64,000 nucleotides of DNA from Streptococcus parasanguinis ATCC 15912 (GTDB lineage Bacteria > Bacillota > Bacilli > Lactobacillales > Streptococcaceae): contig NC_015678.1 of the NCBI RefSeq assembly GCF_000164675.2, positions 1,302,001 to 1,366,000 on the forward strand. Reading direction: 5' to 3'. Position numbers and translations under genes: made by a program. Each line of letters begins with the position of its first letter. The first letter of the stretch is position 1. This document shows, piece by piece, positions 10,265-20,590 of the stretch. A model generated the notes under the pieces. That model saw only the letters and a list, made by a program, of their open reading frames with translations. It was not told the origin of the DNA and did not search any database.

Positions 10265-10447
10265 AAAAGAGAGTAGGACAGAAATCGGTAATTCGTTAGA
10301 ATTCGATTTCGTCGTCCCACCTCCGCACAGTTGAGTAGGGCTGTAAAAGCTGATGAAATCAGCGTAGTAGAGCCCACTCAACCACTGCGTCTTGCTCGAC
10401 AATCCAAAAATAATTGAGAGGCTAGGACTTTTGTCCTAGCCTCTTTA
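10265..10447 (+). repeat. Structured ~180-bp intergenic element, copy A
   Basis: Three hairpins in a row: H1 begins GTAGGACAGAAATCGG and ends CGATTTCGTCGTCCCAC; H2 is nested around GTTGAGTAGGGCT...AGCCCACTCAAC with GCTGAT/ATCAGC inside; H3 is GAGGCTAGGAC TTTT GTCCTAGCCTC followed by T-rich sequence. Copies B (12876-13062, same orientation) and C (38985-39165, opposite) differ from it at only about two positions. It sits between convergent rnjA and glnA, and H3 can end both transcripts. No transposase or attachment-like ends were found. Confidence 0.85.
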
Positions 10448-10457
10448 CTCTTGTTTC

Positions 10458-11804
10458 TTAATAAAGATCTAAATAGTTGTCTACTTCCCATTGAGATACG
10501 AAGGTCGCATAGCTTGCCCATTCGATTCGTTTGGCTTCAAGGAAGCTGGTGTAGATGTGTTCACCCAAGGCAGCTTTCACCACTTCGTCTTCTGTCAAGG
10601 CTTTCAAGGCATTGTGAAGGGTAGAAGGAAGATCTGTGATTCCAGCTGCTCTACGTTCTTCCGGTGTCATCACATAGATATTTTCTTCGATCGGAGCAGG
10701 TGCTTCGATTTTATTTTCAATCCCGTGAAGGCCAACTTCAAGCAAGACTGCCAAGGCTACATAAGGATTGGCCATTGGGTCTACGGAGCGTAATTCCAAA
10801 CGAGTTCCCATACCACGTGATGCTGGCACACGTACCAATGGGGAACGGTTGCGGCCTGCCCAAGCGATATAAACAGGTGCTTCATATCCAGGAACCAAAC
10901 GTTTATAAGAGTTGACGGTTGGGTTGGTCACCGCTGTAAAGTTATATGCATGCTTGATCAAGCCACCCAAGAAGTGATAAGCTGTTTCTGACAATTGCAT
11001 ACCCTTTGGATCTTCTGGATCAAAGAAGGCATTGTTGCCATCTTGGTCAAAGAGAGACATATTACAGTGCATACCTGATCCGGCAATTCCAAATTTTGGT
11101 TTGGCCATAAAGGTTGCATACAAGCCGTGTTTACGGGCGATGGTCTTCACAACGAGTTTAAAGATTTGGATCTTGTCACAAGCGCGAAGAACTTCGTCAT
11201 ACTTAAAGTCGATTTCATGCTGACCAACGGCTACTTCGTGGTGACTGGCTTCTACTTCAAAGCCCATCTTGGTCAAGACATTTACGATTTCACGACGAGT
11301 GTTATCTGCAAGGTCTGTTGGAGCCAAGTCAAAATAGCCACCTTTGTCGTTTACTTCAAGAGTTGGATCTCCATTTTCGTCCAACTTGAAGAGGAAGAAT
11401 TCTGGTTCTGGACCAAGGTTAAAGGATTTGAATCCAAGTTCTTCCATATGACGAAGGGCACGTTTTAAGTTGCCACGTGGGTCGCCCGCAAATGGTTTCC
11501 CTTCAGTCGTATAGACATCACAGATCAAGCCAGCTACGCTACCATTTTCATCTCCCCAAGGGAAGACTGTCCATGTATCTAAATCTGGGTAAAGATACAT
11601 ATCTGACTCGTTGATACGGACAAATCCTTCGATAGAAGAACCATCAAACATGGCTTTATTTGAAAGAACCTTGTCCAGTTGCTCATCGGTAGCTGGAATT
11701 TCGACGTTCTTCATGGTTCCCAAAATATCAGAGAACATCAAGCGAATAAAAGTAACATTTTTTTCTTTTACTTCACGGCGAATATCTGCAGCAGTAATTG
11801 ACAT
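10458..11804 (-). CDS. glnA: Glutamine synthetase, type I
   Basis: 448 residues from the ATG at 11804 ([10 protein letters not shown]), with AAGGAG upstream; an in-frame codon at 11834 is ignored. Type I-alpha motifs are visible: [10 protein letters not shown] (~residue 54), the metal/glutamate-binding GPEPEFFLF (~128), the ATP-binding SGMHCNMS (~237-245) and NRSPLVRVP (~320). It makes glutamine from glutamate, ammonia and ATP in the cytosol. It lies 39 bp downstream of glnR; the glnRA promoter carries a GlnR box. The enzyme is feedback-linked to GlnR in firmicutes. Confidence 0.97.
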   Translation of the reverse strand: MSITAADIRREVKEKNVTFIRLMFSDILGTMKNVEIPATDEQLDKVLSNKAMFDGSSIEGFVRINESDMYLYPDLDTWTVFPWGDENGSVAGLICDVYTTEGKPFAGDPRGNLKRALRHMEELGFKSFNLGPEPEFFLFKLDENGDPTLEVNDKGGYFDLAPTDLADNTRREIVNVLTKMGFEVEASHHEVAVGQHEIDFKYDEVLRACDKIQIFKLVVKTIARKHGLYATFMAKPKFGIAGSGMHCNMSLFDQDGNNAFFDPEDPKGMQLSETAYHFLGGLIKHAYNFTAVTNPTVNSYKRLVPGYEAPVYIAWAGRNRSPLVRVPASRGMGTRLELRSVDPMANPYVALAVLLEVGLHGIENKIEAPAPIEENIYVMTPEERRAAGITDLPSTLHNALKALTEDEVVKAALGEHIYTSFLEAKRIEWASYATFVSQWEVDNYLDLY

Positions 11805-11843
11805 TTTTGTCTCCTTAAAATAGATTACAAGCATATGAAATGA

Positions 11844-12203
11844 TCAACGAAATTGACCATATGGCGATGGGGAAGATGTGAAGCGACTTTGCTGAATAAT
11901 GTCACGATGAAGAGCCTTACGGATCTCTTCTTGACTGACAACCTTGGTTTGCTCTTGCTCTTTTTCCGCATATTTCTTCTTAATATCCGCAATATTGAAG
12001 CCATCTGAGATATAATCTTTGATCTCAAGCAGGCGGTCCATATCGTCCAACGAATACATGCGGCGATTGCCTTCTGTCCGATCAGGAGAAATCAATCCCT
12101 GATCTTCATAATAACGAATCTGGCGAGCTGTCAAGTCGGTCAGCTTCATAACACTGCCAATCGGAAAGACTGCCAGCGAGCGTCGTAATTCCTTTTCCTT
12201 CAT
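11844..12203 (-). CDS. glnR: MerR-family nitrogen repressor GlnR
   Basis: 119 residues. The N-terminal winged helix (LTARQIRYYEDQGLISPDRT at ~25-44) is the MerR recognition helix; a short C-terminal tail replaces a ligand domain, as in GlnR/TnrA. GlnR represses nitrogen genes by binding TGTNA-N7-TNACA when glutamine is high, with help from glutamine synthetase. AGAGG precedes the ATG. Located directly before glnA; its own promoter has a matching operator, so it is autoregulated. Confidence 0.95.
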   Translation of the reverse strand: MKEKELRRSLAVFPIGSVMKLTDLTARQIRYYEDQGLISPDRTEGNRRMYSLDDMDRLLEIKDYISDGFNIADIKKKYAEKEQEQTKVVSQEEIRKALHRDIIQQSRFTSSPSPYGQFR

Positions 12204-12223
12204 ACCGTTCCTCTTTCTATTCT

Positions 12224-12275
12224 ATTATATCGAAAAAAAAATCTATGTCAAGATTAAATGTTATATAATCTTACA
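12224..12275 (-). promoter_or_regulatory. glnRA promoter with GlnR box
   Basis: Minus-strand TTGACA (12246-12251), 16 bp, TATAAT (12224-12229). Immediately upstream, 12259-12275 reads TGTTATATAATCTTACA, a perfect TGTNA-N7-TNACA operator. It overlaps the stop codon of the upstream membrane protein gene. Confidence 0.85.
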
Positions 12276-12804
12276 TAGGTTTTTTGTGTTTCTTGAGAAA
12301 ATCGCGAATGCGATCCACATCCGAATTGACCAAAATCGCAACGAAAACGCCAATAAAGGTCTCAAATATTCGGGCAAAAACATACAAGAAGGTTTCTCCG
12401 TTAGGAATTGAGAGGGTAATGATCAGCATTGCCGAAACTCCTCCGATAATTCCTGCTTTATTATTCATAGCGACATTTGTCATAATGGTTAACATGGTCG
12501 CAATAGGTACAAAAATAAGAGTCACCCAATACGCCCCATGAAAGAGCGTTTTTAAAAGGAAGAACAATACGGCATAAAAACCTCCGATACTGTTGCCCAT
12601 GACACGCGAAGCCCCGAAGTAGACACTCTTATCAAAGTCTTCCCTCAAACTAAAAACAGCTGTCAAAGTCCCGATCTGAAGGCCTCGCCAGCCAAATATT
12701 CCAAAAATAAGTAGTACAATAAAAACGGCAATCCCTGTTTTAAAGGTTCTCATCCCCAAACGGAATTTGGACCAATCAAATTTGTGTCGTTTAAAGTAAT
12801 CCAT
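12271..12804 (-). CDS. FUSC / aromatic acid exporter-like membrane protein
   Basis: About 177 residues from the ATG at 12804; a GTG two codons upstream is also possible. Four to five membrane segments: FKTGIAVFIVLLIFGIFG, the central AVLFFLLKTLF/VTLIFVPIATMLTIM block and a C-terminal FARIFETFIGVFVAILVN. The KTGIA...SRVMGNSIGG pattern belongs to the short ArAE_1/FUSC family of putative exporters of aromatic or other small acids. It ends inside the glnR operator. Upstream it is separated from pgk by repeat copy B. Confidence 0.75.
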   Translation of the reverse strand: MDYFKRHKFDWSKFRLGMRTFKTGIAVFIVLLIFGIFGWRGLQIGTLTAVFSLREDFDKSVYFGASRVMGNSIGGFYAVLFFLLKTLFHGAYWVTLIFVPIATMLTIMTNVAMNNKAGIIGGVSAMLIITLSIPNGETFLYVFARIFETFIGVFVAILVNSDVDRIRDFLKKHKKPM

Positions 12805-12875
12805 GGTCACCTATCTTTCTATTTCTATTATTCTACCATATTTTCAGAAAGGAGAGAACAGTTATCAATAGAAAG

Positions 12876-13062
12876 AAAAAAGAGAGTGGGACAGAAATCG
12901 GTAATTCGTTAGAATTCGATTTCGTCGTCCCACCTCCGCACAGTTGAGTAGGGCTGTAAAAGCTGATGAAATCAGCGTAGTAGAGCCCACTCAACCACTG
13001 CGTCTTGCTCGACAATCCAAAAATAATTGAGAGGCTAGGACTTTTGTCCCAGCCTCTTTCAT
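12876..13062 (+). repeat. Structured ~180-bp intergenic element, copy B
   Basis: Same three-hairpin sequence and orientation as copy A; differences seen are GTGGGAC for GTAGGAC in H1 and GTCCCAGCC for GTCCTAGCC in H3. It follows the pgk stop, so on the pgk transcript H3 in reverse orientation (GAGGCTGGGAC...) is met first and is followed by a T-rich run, fitting a terminator. Confidence 0.85.
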
Positions 13063-13072
13063 TCTATTTAGA

Positions 13073-14272
13073 TTATTTATCTGTAAGAGCAGCCAATCCT
13101 GGAAGTTCTTTACCTTCAAGGAGTTCCATAGAAGCACCACCACCAGTAGAGATCCATGAGAATTTGTCTGCACGGCCAAGGTTGATCGCAGCAGCAGCTG
13201 AGTCACCACCACCGATGATTGATTTAACGCCTGGTTGTTTCACGATAGCGTCCATCACACCGATTGTACCAGCTTGGAAGTCAGGGTTTTCAAATACACC
13301 CATAGGTCCGTTCCATACAACTGTTTTCGCACCAGTCAATTCTTGGTCGAATTTAGCGATTGATTTAGGACCGATATCAAGACCAAGGAATCCTGGATCT
13401 ACTGCTTCACCTTCAGTGTCTTTCACTTCAGTGTAGTCAGCAAATGCGTTCGCTTCTTTTGAGTCAACTGGCAAGATCAATTTGCCGTTTGATTTTTCAA
13501 GAAGAGCTTTCGCCACATCCAATTTATCTTCTTCTACAAGTGAGTTACCGATTTCGATACCTTGTGCTTTGTAGAATGTGTAAGTCATCCCACCACCAAT
13601 AAGGACTTTATCAGCTTTTTCAAGCAAGTTTTCGATAACACCGATCTTGTCAGATACTTTAGATCCACCAAGGATAGCTACGAATGGACGTTCTGGAGCT
13701 TCAACTGCTTCTTTGATGTAAGCAATTTCATTTTCAAGAAGGAATCCAGCAACAGCTTTATCAACGTTTGCAGAGATACCAACGTTAGATGCGTGTGCAC
13801 GGTGAGCAGTACCGAATGCATCGTTTACGAAGACACCATCTCCAAGTGATGCCCAGTATTTACCAAGTTCAGGATCGTTTTTAGATTCTTTCTTGCCATC
13901 AACATCTTCGAAACGAGTGTTTTCAACCAAGAGAACTTGTCCATCTTCAAGAGCGTTAACAGCTGCTTCCAATTCAGCACCACGTGTAACACCTGGGATA
14001 AATTTAACTTCTTGACCCAATTTAGCAGCCAAGTCAGCAGCTACAGGAGCAAGTGATTTACCTTCTTTATCTGCTTCTTCTTTTACACGTCCAAGGTGAG
14101 AGAAGAGGATTGCACGTCCACCTTGTTCAAGGATGTACTTGATAGTTGGAAGAGCTGCAGTGATACGGTTATCGTTAGTGATCACGCCATCTTTTACAGG
14201 AACGTTGAAGTCAACACGAACGAGAACTTTTTTCCCTTTCAAGTCAACGTCTTTAACAGTCAATTTTGCCAT
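13073..14272 (-). CDS. pgk: Phosphoglycerate kinase
   Basis: 399 residues, full length. Substrate and nucleotide motifs: VRVDFNVP (~20), SHLGR (~60), GAFG-like [13 protein letters not shown] (~150), GGSKVSDKI (~205) and GGGDSAAA (~355). It interconverts 1,3-bisphosphoglycerate and 3-phosphoglycerate with ATP formation in glycolysis. An extended -10 TGATATAAT (hexamer 14307-14312) lies 35 bp upstream. Codon choice is strongly biased, as expected for an abundant protein. Confidence 0.97.
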   Translation of the reverse strand: MAKLTVKDVDLKGKKVLVRVDFNVPVKDGVITNDNRITAALPTIKYILEQGGRAILFSHLGRVKEEADKEGKSLAPVAADLAAKLGQEVKFIPGVTRGAELEAAVNALEDGQVLLVENTRFEDVDGKKESKNDPELGKYWASLGDGVFVNDAFGTAHRAHASNVGISANVDKAVAGFLLENEIAYIKEAVEAPERPFVAILGGSKVSDKIGVIENLLEKADKVLIGGGMTYTFYKAQGIEIGNSLVEEDKLDVAKALLEKSNGKLILPVDSKEANAFADYTEVKDTEGEAVDPGFLGLDIGPKSIAKFDQELTGAKTVVWNGPMGVFENPDFQAGTIGVMDAIVKQPGVKSIIGGGDSAAAAINLGRADKFSWISTGGGASMELLEGKELPGLAALTDK

Positions 14273-14403
14273 TAGATATGACTCCTTCTTTTTTTAATAC
14301 ATGATAATTATATCACAAAAGCTGTAAAAGAGGTAGAAAAATCCAATGCTTTTCCCCTCTAATTCACAGGATCCGAACGACACTTCTAGATACAAGATCA
14401 AAC

Positions 14404-14432
14404 CTCTCTAGTTTTCACCAGAGAGTTTTTTT
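14404..14432 (+). terminator. Hairpin with T-run between pgk and GH85 genes
   Basis: CTCTCT-loop-AGAGAG followed by T8 on the plus strand, although flanking genes are on the minus strand. On the minus strand the stem is followed only by GTTTGATCTTGT, so its role as the GH85 gene terminator is weak. Confidence 0.4.
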
Positions 14433-14475
14433 TGAGAGTGACTTTTTAAGTGAACGAAAGAATCCTGTAAAAGCC

Positions 14476-17400
14476 TTACTCTTCTTTCTTCTTACCAGCC
14501 AAGAGGAAGGCGCCTAAGGCTGCTAGGAGAACAGCTTCAGCTGCAAAGGAAGCTTCTAGGCTAGCCGTATTTGGCAAGTGTTCCGATTGACTTTCTTTGC
14601 TTGCATCTTTTGTTTCTTGCTGAACAGTCGGCTGTGAGTTTACTCCTTGGTGGGCACTTAACAACTGATGGATCTCTTGATCAACCATATCCTTGTGTTC
14701 TTCCTCTTGATGACCCGGTTGAGTAGAAGTCGTTGGGGTCAACTGATCCACTTGAGAAGACTCTGTAGGCTTCAATGAATTAGCTGGATCCGAAGTCACT
14801 GGGGCAGCTGGTTGGACTGGCTGATTTGGTTGAACTGGTTGAACAGGCTGATCTGGTTTAGCCGGTTCCTCTGGTTGGATCGGTTGGTCTGGTCCTTCCG
14901 TTTTGGCTGGCTTATAGACAATCGCATAGTGGGTAAAATGAGGAGCGGTAAAGATGACCACATCTCCAACTCTCTCAAAGGCCAAGGATTGAGGAGCTTG
15001 ACCTTCAGGGAAGAAGAGGACTTGCTCCACTTCTTTATCCTTATCCACAGGAATCTTCACAAGGGATGAATAGTGCGTATCGATGTCTTGACCGCTTGCA
15101 TCCACGCCTTCAATATCAAAGACGATTCCTTCTCGGCCCTTCAGCTCTTCTTTTTCTTCCTGATTGGCTTCAACTTTTGCGACTTTTAGTCCTTTGACAA
15201 CGGTTGGCTCTAAGTTGGAGAATTGAACTTCGACTCCAGTCGCAGGGTCTACAAAGACCGCTGGCTTATCTTCTTTCAGGAGTGCAATCAAGGTCTCTAG
15301 ACTTGTCTTAGCTGTTTCAAGCGCTTCAGGAGTGAGTTCTGAAGAAGCTAGGAGCTCTTTATTTTTCTCAATCAGTGCCTGCAAAGCCTCACCAGAAGGG
15401 TGATTTGGCTTGCTTGCTAATAGAGCAGTCGCTTCTGTTGTTAGGGCAGAGAGAGCTTCTTTTTCTTTTGTTAGATTAGCTTGACCATCCAAGGCTTTCA
15501 AGAGAGCGGTCAATTGGTTCAACTGCTCATTGACTTGATCTTGTGTGCTGGTATCATGCTCTTTCAAGACTTTTTCAGAAGCAGCCATTCCAGCCAGCAA
15601 AGCTTCTTTGACTTCAGGAGTCGCAAAAGTAAAGTCTACTTTGGCTTTTGCAGCTTCAGCCAATTTTTGCTTGAGGTATTCATCGTTGAGAGCTGGTTTT
15701 GGATTGACGAGGACATCAAAGCTTGTGCTAGCTCCTTTGTAATGGACAGTGAGGGTTTGACGACCTTCCTTAGTCGTATCAAAGCCAGTTACTTCCACAC
15801 CTTCATCTGTCAAGGCATGCGTTTCGGTCGTTTCATCTTCAAAGACGACTGTAAAGCGTCCGCCTTCTTTCTCCAATGCTTCTCCGACAATATATTCCAC
15901 TTTTGGTTTGTCGGTCAATTCTAGACCAGCAACTGCTTTTTCACCCGCTTCCTCTGCACTGACCACAAAAACAGTGAGAGTCTTATCCAATTTCTGACCA
16001 AGGTAAGAAACTTCTAGGTGTTGTTCTCCAAGCTTGCTACTGTCAAATCCATGGATCTCTACACCTGAGTTGGTGAGGTTGACCAGTTGATCTGCTTGGC
16101 CATCTTTATAATGAACGCGGAGAGTCGCCCCTTTTAAGGAAAGGGCATCGCCTTCCCGGTAGACCTTCTTAGTCAATCCATCTTCAAATTGAAGTCCCGC
16201 AATTTCTTTATCATTCTTTGGAACTTCGATCGCCAAAACATTACTGATATCTTTACCAGGTTCTTGCGCACGATAGTATAGAAGAGATGGGGTTGATTCA
16301 AAAGCAAGCGGTTTAAAAATGAGATTTCCAGCTTGATCGGCTGTCATGGTCGCAATTGGGCTAGTCGCTTCTTTATCGGCATAAAGAGTCAGAGTAGTAT
16401 TAGCTGGAACATCTTTGAAACCGACTTGGACAAAATGATTACCTAGGTTTTGCGCTGCAGCATGTTTCATCGGGATGTTGACCGTTTCCGTATCCAGACT
16501 TTCATACATCTTCCAGTTGTAAATCCGGATGGCTTGCCATGGAGTTCCGTTATCTGCCGTAATGACATGGAGACGCCATTCTTGAGCCTTGATCGGATGA
16601 TCAAGTGTAATGTCAGACACATGGGCTTTATTGCCACGAACTTCCTTAGCGAGCTTCCATTCACCCGCTTCATCCTTGTAGTAAAGGTCGAAGTCACGGG
16701 TATTCATCTTGCCATCGTCGACAGATTCTCCACCCGCACCGGCATGGTCCATGACCCAACGAACAATGGTCCGTGGTTGTGTCAAGCGAATATCGACGGT
16801 TCCACTCAATTGAGCAGAGGACCATTTATCTGAAAGACTGGTAATGGTACCATTTAACATCCCCTCGATGCCTTCACTACCATCCGCATCTGGGAAGCTC
16901 GAACCGATCACTTTGGCTCCGATGACCACGTTTGGTGCTAGGGCTTTTGGAAGACTGGTATCTGACACGGTCATACCCCAATCAAAGGCCACAGTTCCTG
17001 CATCTGAACGTTGGCCGTTCTTCCCAACTGCCACAACCTTGAGGTCCTGAGTCGTTCCTTCAGCACTTGCTGAACGGCTAACTTTTGGTAGATAGACGGT
17101 TGTTGCAGAAGACCCTGTTAAGAGACGCCAGTTGTCGCCATCTTTTTCATAGACTTCATAATAATCCGCATCTGCTACCCCTTTAAAATTAAGGACTGCT
17201 TCTGCTTCTTGCGCATTTTGTAGGCGTTTTGCACGAACGGATACTTCTGCTGGAGTAGCTGGTTTCTCTTGGTTCGACGTAATCGACAATTGGCCAAGAT
17301 TAAATTTGTAGTCTTTGACATCCGTATCATGGTCAAAGAACATCTTCACAGCATAAATGGTTTTGCCAGCCAAACTTCCCAAATCAAAGGTTTGAGTAGA

Positions 17401-19260
17401 CCAATCCGCACTCGGTGTCAATTCTTTCCATTCGTATTCAGAGTAGTCTTCTTTTGTGGCAACAGCTACCCAGGCAGCTGCTCCGACCCCACCTTTATGA
17501 CTGACGCTTAATTTTGTCGTTTCTGTCACAGGAATCTTGGTCGAATAGAGCATGACATTTTGACTGCTATTGGCTTTTAAATCTCCTTCAAAGGCTAGAG
17601 AATTTCCTCCATTGTAGGCTTGATCAAAATCATAGCGACCTTTCAATGGTGTACTATCTTCACTATGCTCTACCCACCAACGCCAGGTTGGAAGGTAGCC
17701 TGAAACAGAACGGTAGTTCCATTCCCCTTCTTTAGAAATCTTGCCGTCCACAAACCAGTGTTTGCCATGTCCAGTATTAAAGGAAGTATTGAAATCTTCA
17801 CTTGTAATAGGAGTTTTGTCCACAACCAAATTAGACATTCCATACCAAGATTGGTCTGCTGGTTTCCCTTTAGTCGGATCTCCTTGGAAACCTGTCCAGA
17901 ATAGATCTTCATGGGTATGGTATCCTTCTCCAGTTTTTCCTAGACCTGTAATCGTATCTGGCGCATAAAGACCAAGGGATAGACGCAACTTGCCATGTTC
18001 ATCTAAAATGGCATTCCAGTCTACATTAGTCTTATAAGAGCCTCCTTTTTGGAGCTCGAGTCCAGCAAGAACATCATAAGGATTCCGGTTAATCCATTTG
18101 GCTGTACTGATGGAATAATCAACTTCTGATTTGCCCCAGTTAAAGTTAGCAAAGAAGGTATCCACTGGATTTTCCCCATTTTCTGGCTGCATGAAATTGT
18201 AGTTGTATTCTCCCAGCGCATTCTCATGGTAACGGCCATATTCATAGGTCATAGCATCATACCAGGAATACTTAATCGGATAATTCAGACTCTTCGCATA
18301 TTCCTTGGTATAAAGAAGAAAATCTCTCAATTTTGGACCCAATGGTTCTACAAGATTTCCGGTCGTTTCTTGGTTGATAAAGTAACCATCAAAGCCATAG
18401 TACTTGGCAAGTTCGACTAATTTACGGGCGATCGGGAAGGTTTTAGAGCCTTCACTATCTTCTTTCAAGGTTTCTGCAAAATGTTCTTGATCCTTGATGC
18501 TGCTAGACCAGTTATAAAAGATTGTCCCATAAATAGGAACCCCATTTCGGTGGGCAGCATCGATCACATCTGCTGATGGGACCAGCCCTTCCCAAAAGAC
18601 CATAGAATCCAAATATTGCCAGTAATCAAAAGCATAGGCCTTAAACTCTTCCCCGCCGACAGACGCATGATCCTTGGCTTTGGAGTTCATGTTTGACAGC
18701 GCTTGGATCTTCGCTTCAGGGTTGGCTTGTTCATTAATTTGTTTTCCTTGGAAACGACTCGCAAGTGGAACGCTTGCTCTGTTCATATCGTCATCCACTC
18801 GTTTTCCTGGTTCCCACTTCAAGAGATCGTCCCAGGTATCGAACTTAACTTCTTTGGGTCTTAATTGTTTTTCTTCATTGGTTGGTAAATCAGCCACTTT
18901 TTCAGCAGTAGCTTTCGGTTTTTCAGTCTCTGAAACAGCTGGATGATCTGTAGTTGTCGAGCTAGCTTCTGTACTTGTAGGGCTAGCCTCTGGAGTGAAA
19001 GCTTCTGTGGCCGGTTTTGCAGGATCAGCTGTAGGAAGTGCCGCATCTGCAGTATAGACGCCAGCTTCTCTCACTAGATGATTGACCTCTTCAGTCGCTA
19101 CTGAAGAGGTTTCCAAGGGTTGTTCACTAGTAGAAACCGTCTCATCTGCAGAGACAGCGCCTGTTCCTAAAAATGCTAACCCAATCAATGCGGAACAAAC
19201 TCCCACACTGAATTTTCGTATACTAAATCGTTCTTTCTTTTCAAATAGATGACCTTTCAT
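14476..19260 (-). CDS. Cell-wall-anchored GH85 endo-beta-N-acetylglucosaminidase (EndoD-like)
   Basis: 1594 residues. YSIRK-type signal (FSIRKFSVGVCSALIGLA, ~12-29) with cleavage near VSADE. Residues ~45-125 are a Ser/Thr/Pro-rich spacer. The GH85 catalytic region (~130-640) holds FDGYFINQETTG; E298 is the expected acid/base and N296 the oxazoline-stabilising residue. Next come a beta-sandwich (~650-770), an F5/8C-like carbohydrate-binding domain (~830-990), two Ig-like repeats ending in TVFVV and FDVLV, a FIVAR-like helical segment, a Pro/Gln-rich wall spacer and an LPNTA sortase signal with hydrophobic tail and KKKEE. It cleaves the chitobiose core of N-glycans on host glycoproteins, releasing sugars for growth. 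A perfect cre site lies in its upstream region. Related to EndoD of S. pneumoniae. Confidence 0.93.
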   Translation of the reverse strand: MKGHLFEKKERFSIRKFSVGVCSALIGLAFLGTGAVSADETVSTSEQPLETSSVATEEVNHLVREAGVYTADAALPTADPAKPATEAFTPEASPTSTEASSTTTDHPAVSETEKPKATAEKVADLPTNEEKQLRPKEVKFDTWDDLLKWEPGKRVDDDMNRASVPLASRFQGKQINEQANPEAKIQALSNMNSKAKDHASVGGEEFKAYAFDYWQYLDSMVFWEGLVPSADVIDAAHRNGVPIYGTIFYNWSSSIKDQEHFAETLKEDSEGSKTFPIARKLVELAKYYGFDGYFINQETTGNLVEPLGPKLRDFLLYTKEYAKSLNYPIKYSWYDAMTYEYGRYHENALGEYNYNFMQPENGENPVDTFFANFNWGKSEVDYSISTAKWINRNPYDVLAGLELQKGGSYKTNVDWNAILDEHGKLRLSLGLYAPDTITGLGKTGEGYHTHEDLFWTGFQGDPTKGKPADQSWYGMSNLVVDKTPITSEDFNTSFNTGHGKHWFVDGKISKEGEWNYRSVSGYLPTWRWWVEHSEDSTPLKGRYDFDQAYNGGNSLAFEGDLKANSSQNVMLYSTKIPVTETTKLSVSHKGGVGAAAWVAVATKEDYSEYEWKELTPSADWSTQTFDLGSLAGKTIYAVKMFFDHDTDVKDYKFNLGQLSITSNQEKPATPAEVSVRAKRLQNAQEAEAVLNFKGVADADYYEVYEKDGDNWRLLTGSSATTVYLPKVSRSASAEGTTQDLKVVAVGKNGQRSDAGTVAFDWGMTVSDTSLPKALAPNVVIGAKVIGSSFPDADGSEGIEGMLNGTITSLSDKWSSAQLSGTVDIRLTQPRTIVRWVMDHAGAGGESVDDGKMNTRDFDLYYKDEAGEWKLAKEVRGNKAHVSDITLDHPIKAQEWRLHVITADNGTPWQAIRIYNWKMYESLDTETVNIPMKHAAAQNLGNHFVQVGFKDVPANTTLTLYADKEATSPIATMTADQAGNLIFKPLAFESTPSLLYYRAQEPGKDISNVLAIEVPKNDKEIAGLQFEDGLTKKVYREGDALSLKGATLRVHYKDGQADQLVNLTNSGVEIHGFDSSKLGEQHLEVSYLGQKLDKTLTVFVVSAEEAGEKAVAGLELTDKPKVEYIVGEALEKEGGRFTVVFEDETTETHALTDEGVEVTGFDTTKEGRQTLTVHYKGASTSFDVLVNPKPALNDEYLKQKLAEAAKAKVDFTFATPEVKEALLAGMAASEKVLKEHDTSTQDQVNEQLNQLTALLKALDGQANLTKEKEALSALTTEATALLASKPNHPSGEALQALIEKNKELLASSELTPEALETAKTSLETLIALLKEDKPAVFVDPATGVEVQFSNLEPTVVKGLKVAKVEANQEEKEELKGREGIVFDIEGVDASGQDIDTHYSSLVKIPVDKDKEVEQVLFFPEGQAPQSLAFERVGDVVIFTAPHFTHYAIVYKPAKTEGPDQPIQPEEPAKPDQPVQPVQPNQPVQPAAPVTSDPANSLKPTESSQVDQLTPTTSTQPGHQEEEHKDMVDQEIHQLLSAHQGVNSQPTVQQETKDASKESQSEHLPNTASLEASFAAEAVLLAALGAFLLAGKKKEE

Positions 19261-19326
19261 CTTGACCTCCTTGTATGTTTTTTTCTATTTCTTGAGCGAT
19301 TTCCATTGGCTCCTTTCTATACGACC

Positions 19327-19402
19327 TGTAATCGCTTTCATTTCGTTGTATTAGAAATCTCCAATCAAGAATAGGATACCTTAATCTATTTAGCACTGTC
19401 AA
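19327..19402 (-). promoter_or_regulatory. Promoter and cre site of the GH85 gene
   Basis: Minus-strand TTGACA (19397-19402), 18 bp, TATCCT (19373-19378). Downstream, 19327-19340 (TGTAATCGCTTTCA) fits the CcpA cre consensus TGNAANCGNTNNCA on both strands. It lies ~30 bp after the predicted start of transcription, a roadblock position. Pairing with glucose repression is inference. Confidence 0.6.
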
Positions 19403-19451
19403 TCTATTTTGGCAATTCCTATAATATGATGAGAAAGCCCTAAAAAAAGTA

Positions 19452-19482
19452 CAAAAAAAGAGGAGGTTTCCCTCCTCTCATC
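19452..19482 (-). terminator. Terminator of gapA
   Basis: Minus-strand stem AGAGGAGG GAAA CCTCCTCT followed by T7, eleven bases past the stop. Confidence 0.85.
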
Positions 19483-19493
19483 ATACGCATGAA

Positions 19494-20504
19494 TTATTTA
19501 GCAATTTTTGCGAAGTATTCAAGAGTACGAACAAGTTGTGCAGTGTAAGACATTTCGTTGTCATACCATGAAACAACTTTAACCAATTGTTTACCGTCAA
19601 CGTCAAGAACTTTAGTTTGAGTTGCGTCAAACAATGATCCGTAAGACATACCTACAACGTCTGAAGAAACGATTGGATCTTCAGTGTAACCGTATGATTC
19701 GTTAGCTACTGCTTTCATAGCTGCATTTACTTCATCAACAGTAACGTTCTTTTCAAGAACAACTACCAATTCAGTAACTGATCCAGTTGGAGTAGGAACG
19801 CGTTGTGCAGCTCCGTCCAATTTACCGTTCAATTCAGGGATAACCAAACCGATTGCTTTAGCAGCACCAGTTGAGTTAGGAACGATGTTAGCAGCACCAG
19901 CGCGTGCACGACGAAGGTCACCTTTACGGTGTGGACCGTCAAGGATCATTTGGTCACCAGTGTAAGCGTGGATAGTAGTCATCAATCCTTCAACAACACC
20001 GAAGTTATCTTGAAGAGCTTTAGCCATTGGAGCCAAGCAGTTTGTAGTACATGAAGCACCTGAGATAACTGTTTCAGTACCATCAAGAATATCGTGGTTA
20101 GTGTTAAATACGACTGTTTTAACATCTGATCCACCAGGAGCAGTGATAACAACTTTCTTAGCACCACCAGCATGCAAGTGTTTTTCAGCAGCTGCTTTAG
20201 TAGCAAAGAAACCAGTTGCTTCAAGAACGATTTCTACACCGTCGTTAGCCCAGTCGATTTGTTCTGGATCACGTTCAGCAGAAACTTTAACGAATTTACC
20301 GTTAACTTCGAATCCACCTTCTTTAACTTCCACAGTACCGTCGAAACGACCTTGAGTTGTATCGTATTTCAACAAGTGTGCAAGCATAACTGGATCTGTA
20401 AGGTCGTTGATGCGTGTAACTTCAACACCTTCTACGTTTTGGATACGACGGAAAGCAAGACGTCCGATACGACCGAAACCGTTAATACCAACTTTAACTA
20501 CCAT
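19494..20504 (-). CDS. gapA: Glyceraldehyde-3-phosphate dehydrogenase
   Basis: 336 residues from the ATG at 20504, preceded by GGAGG; an in-frame codon at 20531 is upstream of that site and rejected. NAD-binding [15 protein letters not shown] at the N-terminus, catalytic cysteine in [13 protein letters not shown] (~150), and C-terminal [14 protein letters not shown]. It oxidises glyceraldehyde 3-phosphate in glycolysis. In streptococci it also appears on the cell surface. Own promoter and terminator. Confidence 0.97.
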   Translation of the reverse strand: MVVKVGINGFGRIGRLAFRRIQNVEGVEVTRINDLTDPVMLAHLLKYDTTQGRFDGTVEVKEGGFEVNGKFVKVSAERDPEQIDWANDGVEIVLEATGFFATKAAAEKHLHAGGAKKVVITAPGGSDVKTVVFNTNHDILDGTETVISGASCTTNCLAPMAKALQDNFGVVEGLMTTIHAYTGDQMILDGPHRKGDLRRARAGAANIVPNSTGAAKAIGLVIPELNGKLDGAAQRVPTPTGSVTELVVVLEKNVTVDEVNAAMKAVANESYGYTEDPIVSSDVVGMSYGSLFDATQTKVLDVDGKQLVKVVSWYDNEMSYTAQLVRTLEYFAKIAK

Positions 20505-20590
20505 TCGTGATTTCCTCCTTATGAAAATCAAAAAAATTTTTTGTGAAAAGAGTAACTTGACACAGCGCCAAACATCTTTTAACAGTCTCT

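Noticed and set aside
10265-10447. Short coding frame (about 50-75 codons) in all repeat copies
   Set aside because: It spans hairpin arms, lacks a ribosome site and differs in length by copy; treated as part of the structured element.
14404-14432. Evidence for a missed plus-strand gene because of the plus-oriented terminator
   Set aside because: No plus-strand frame with a ribosome site precedes it; the hairpin may just be symmetric or fortuitous.
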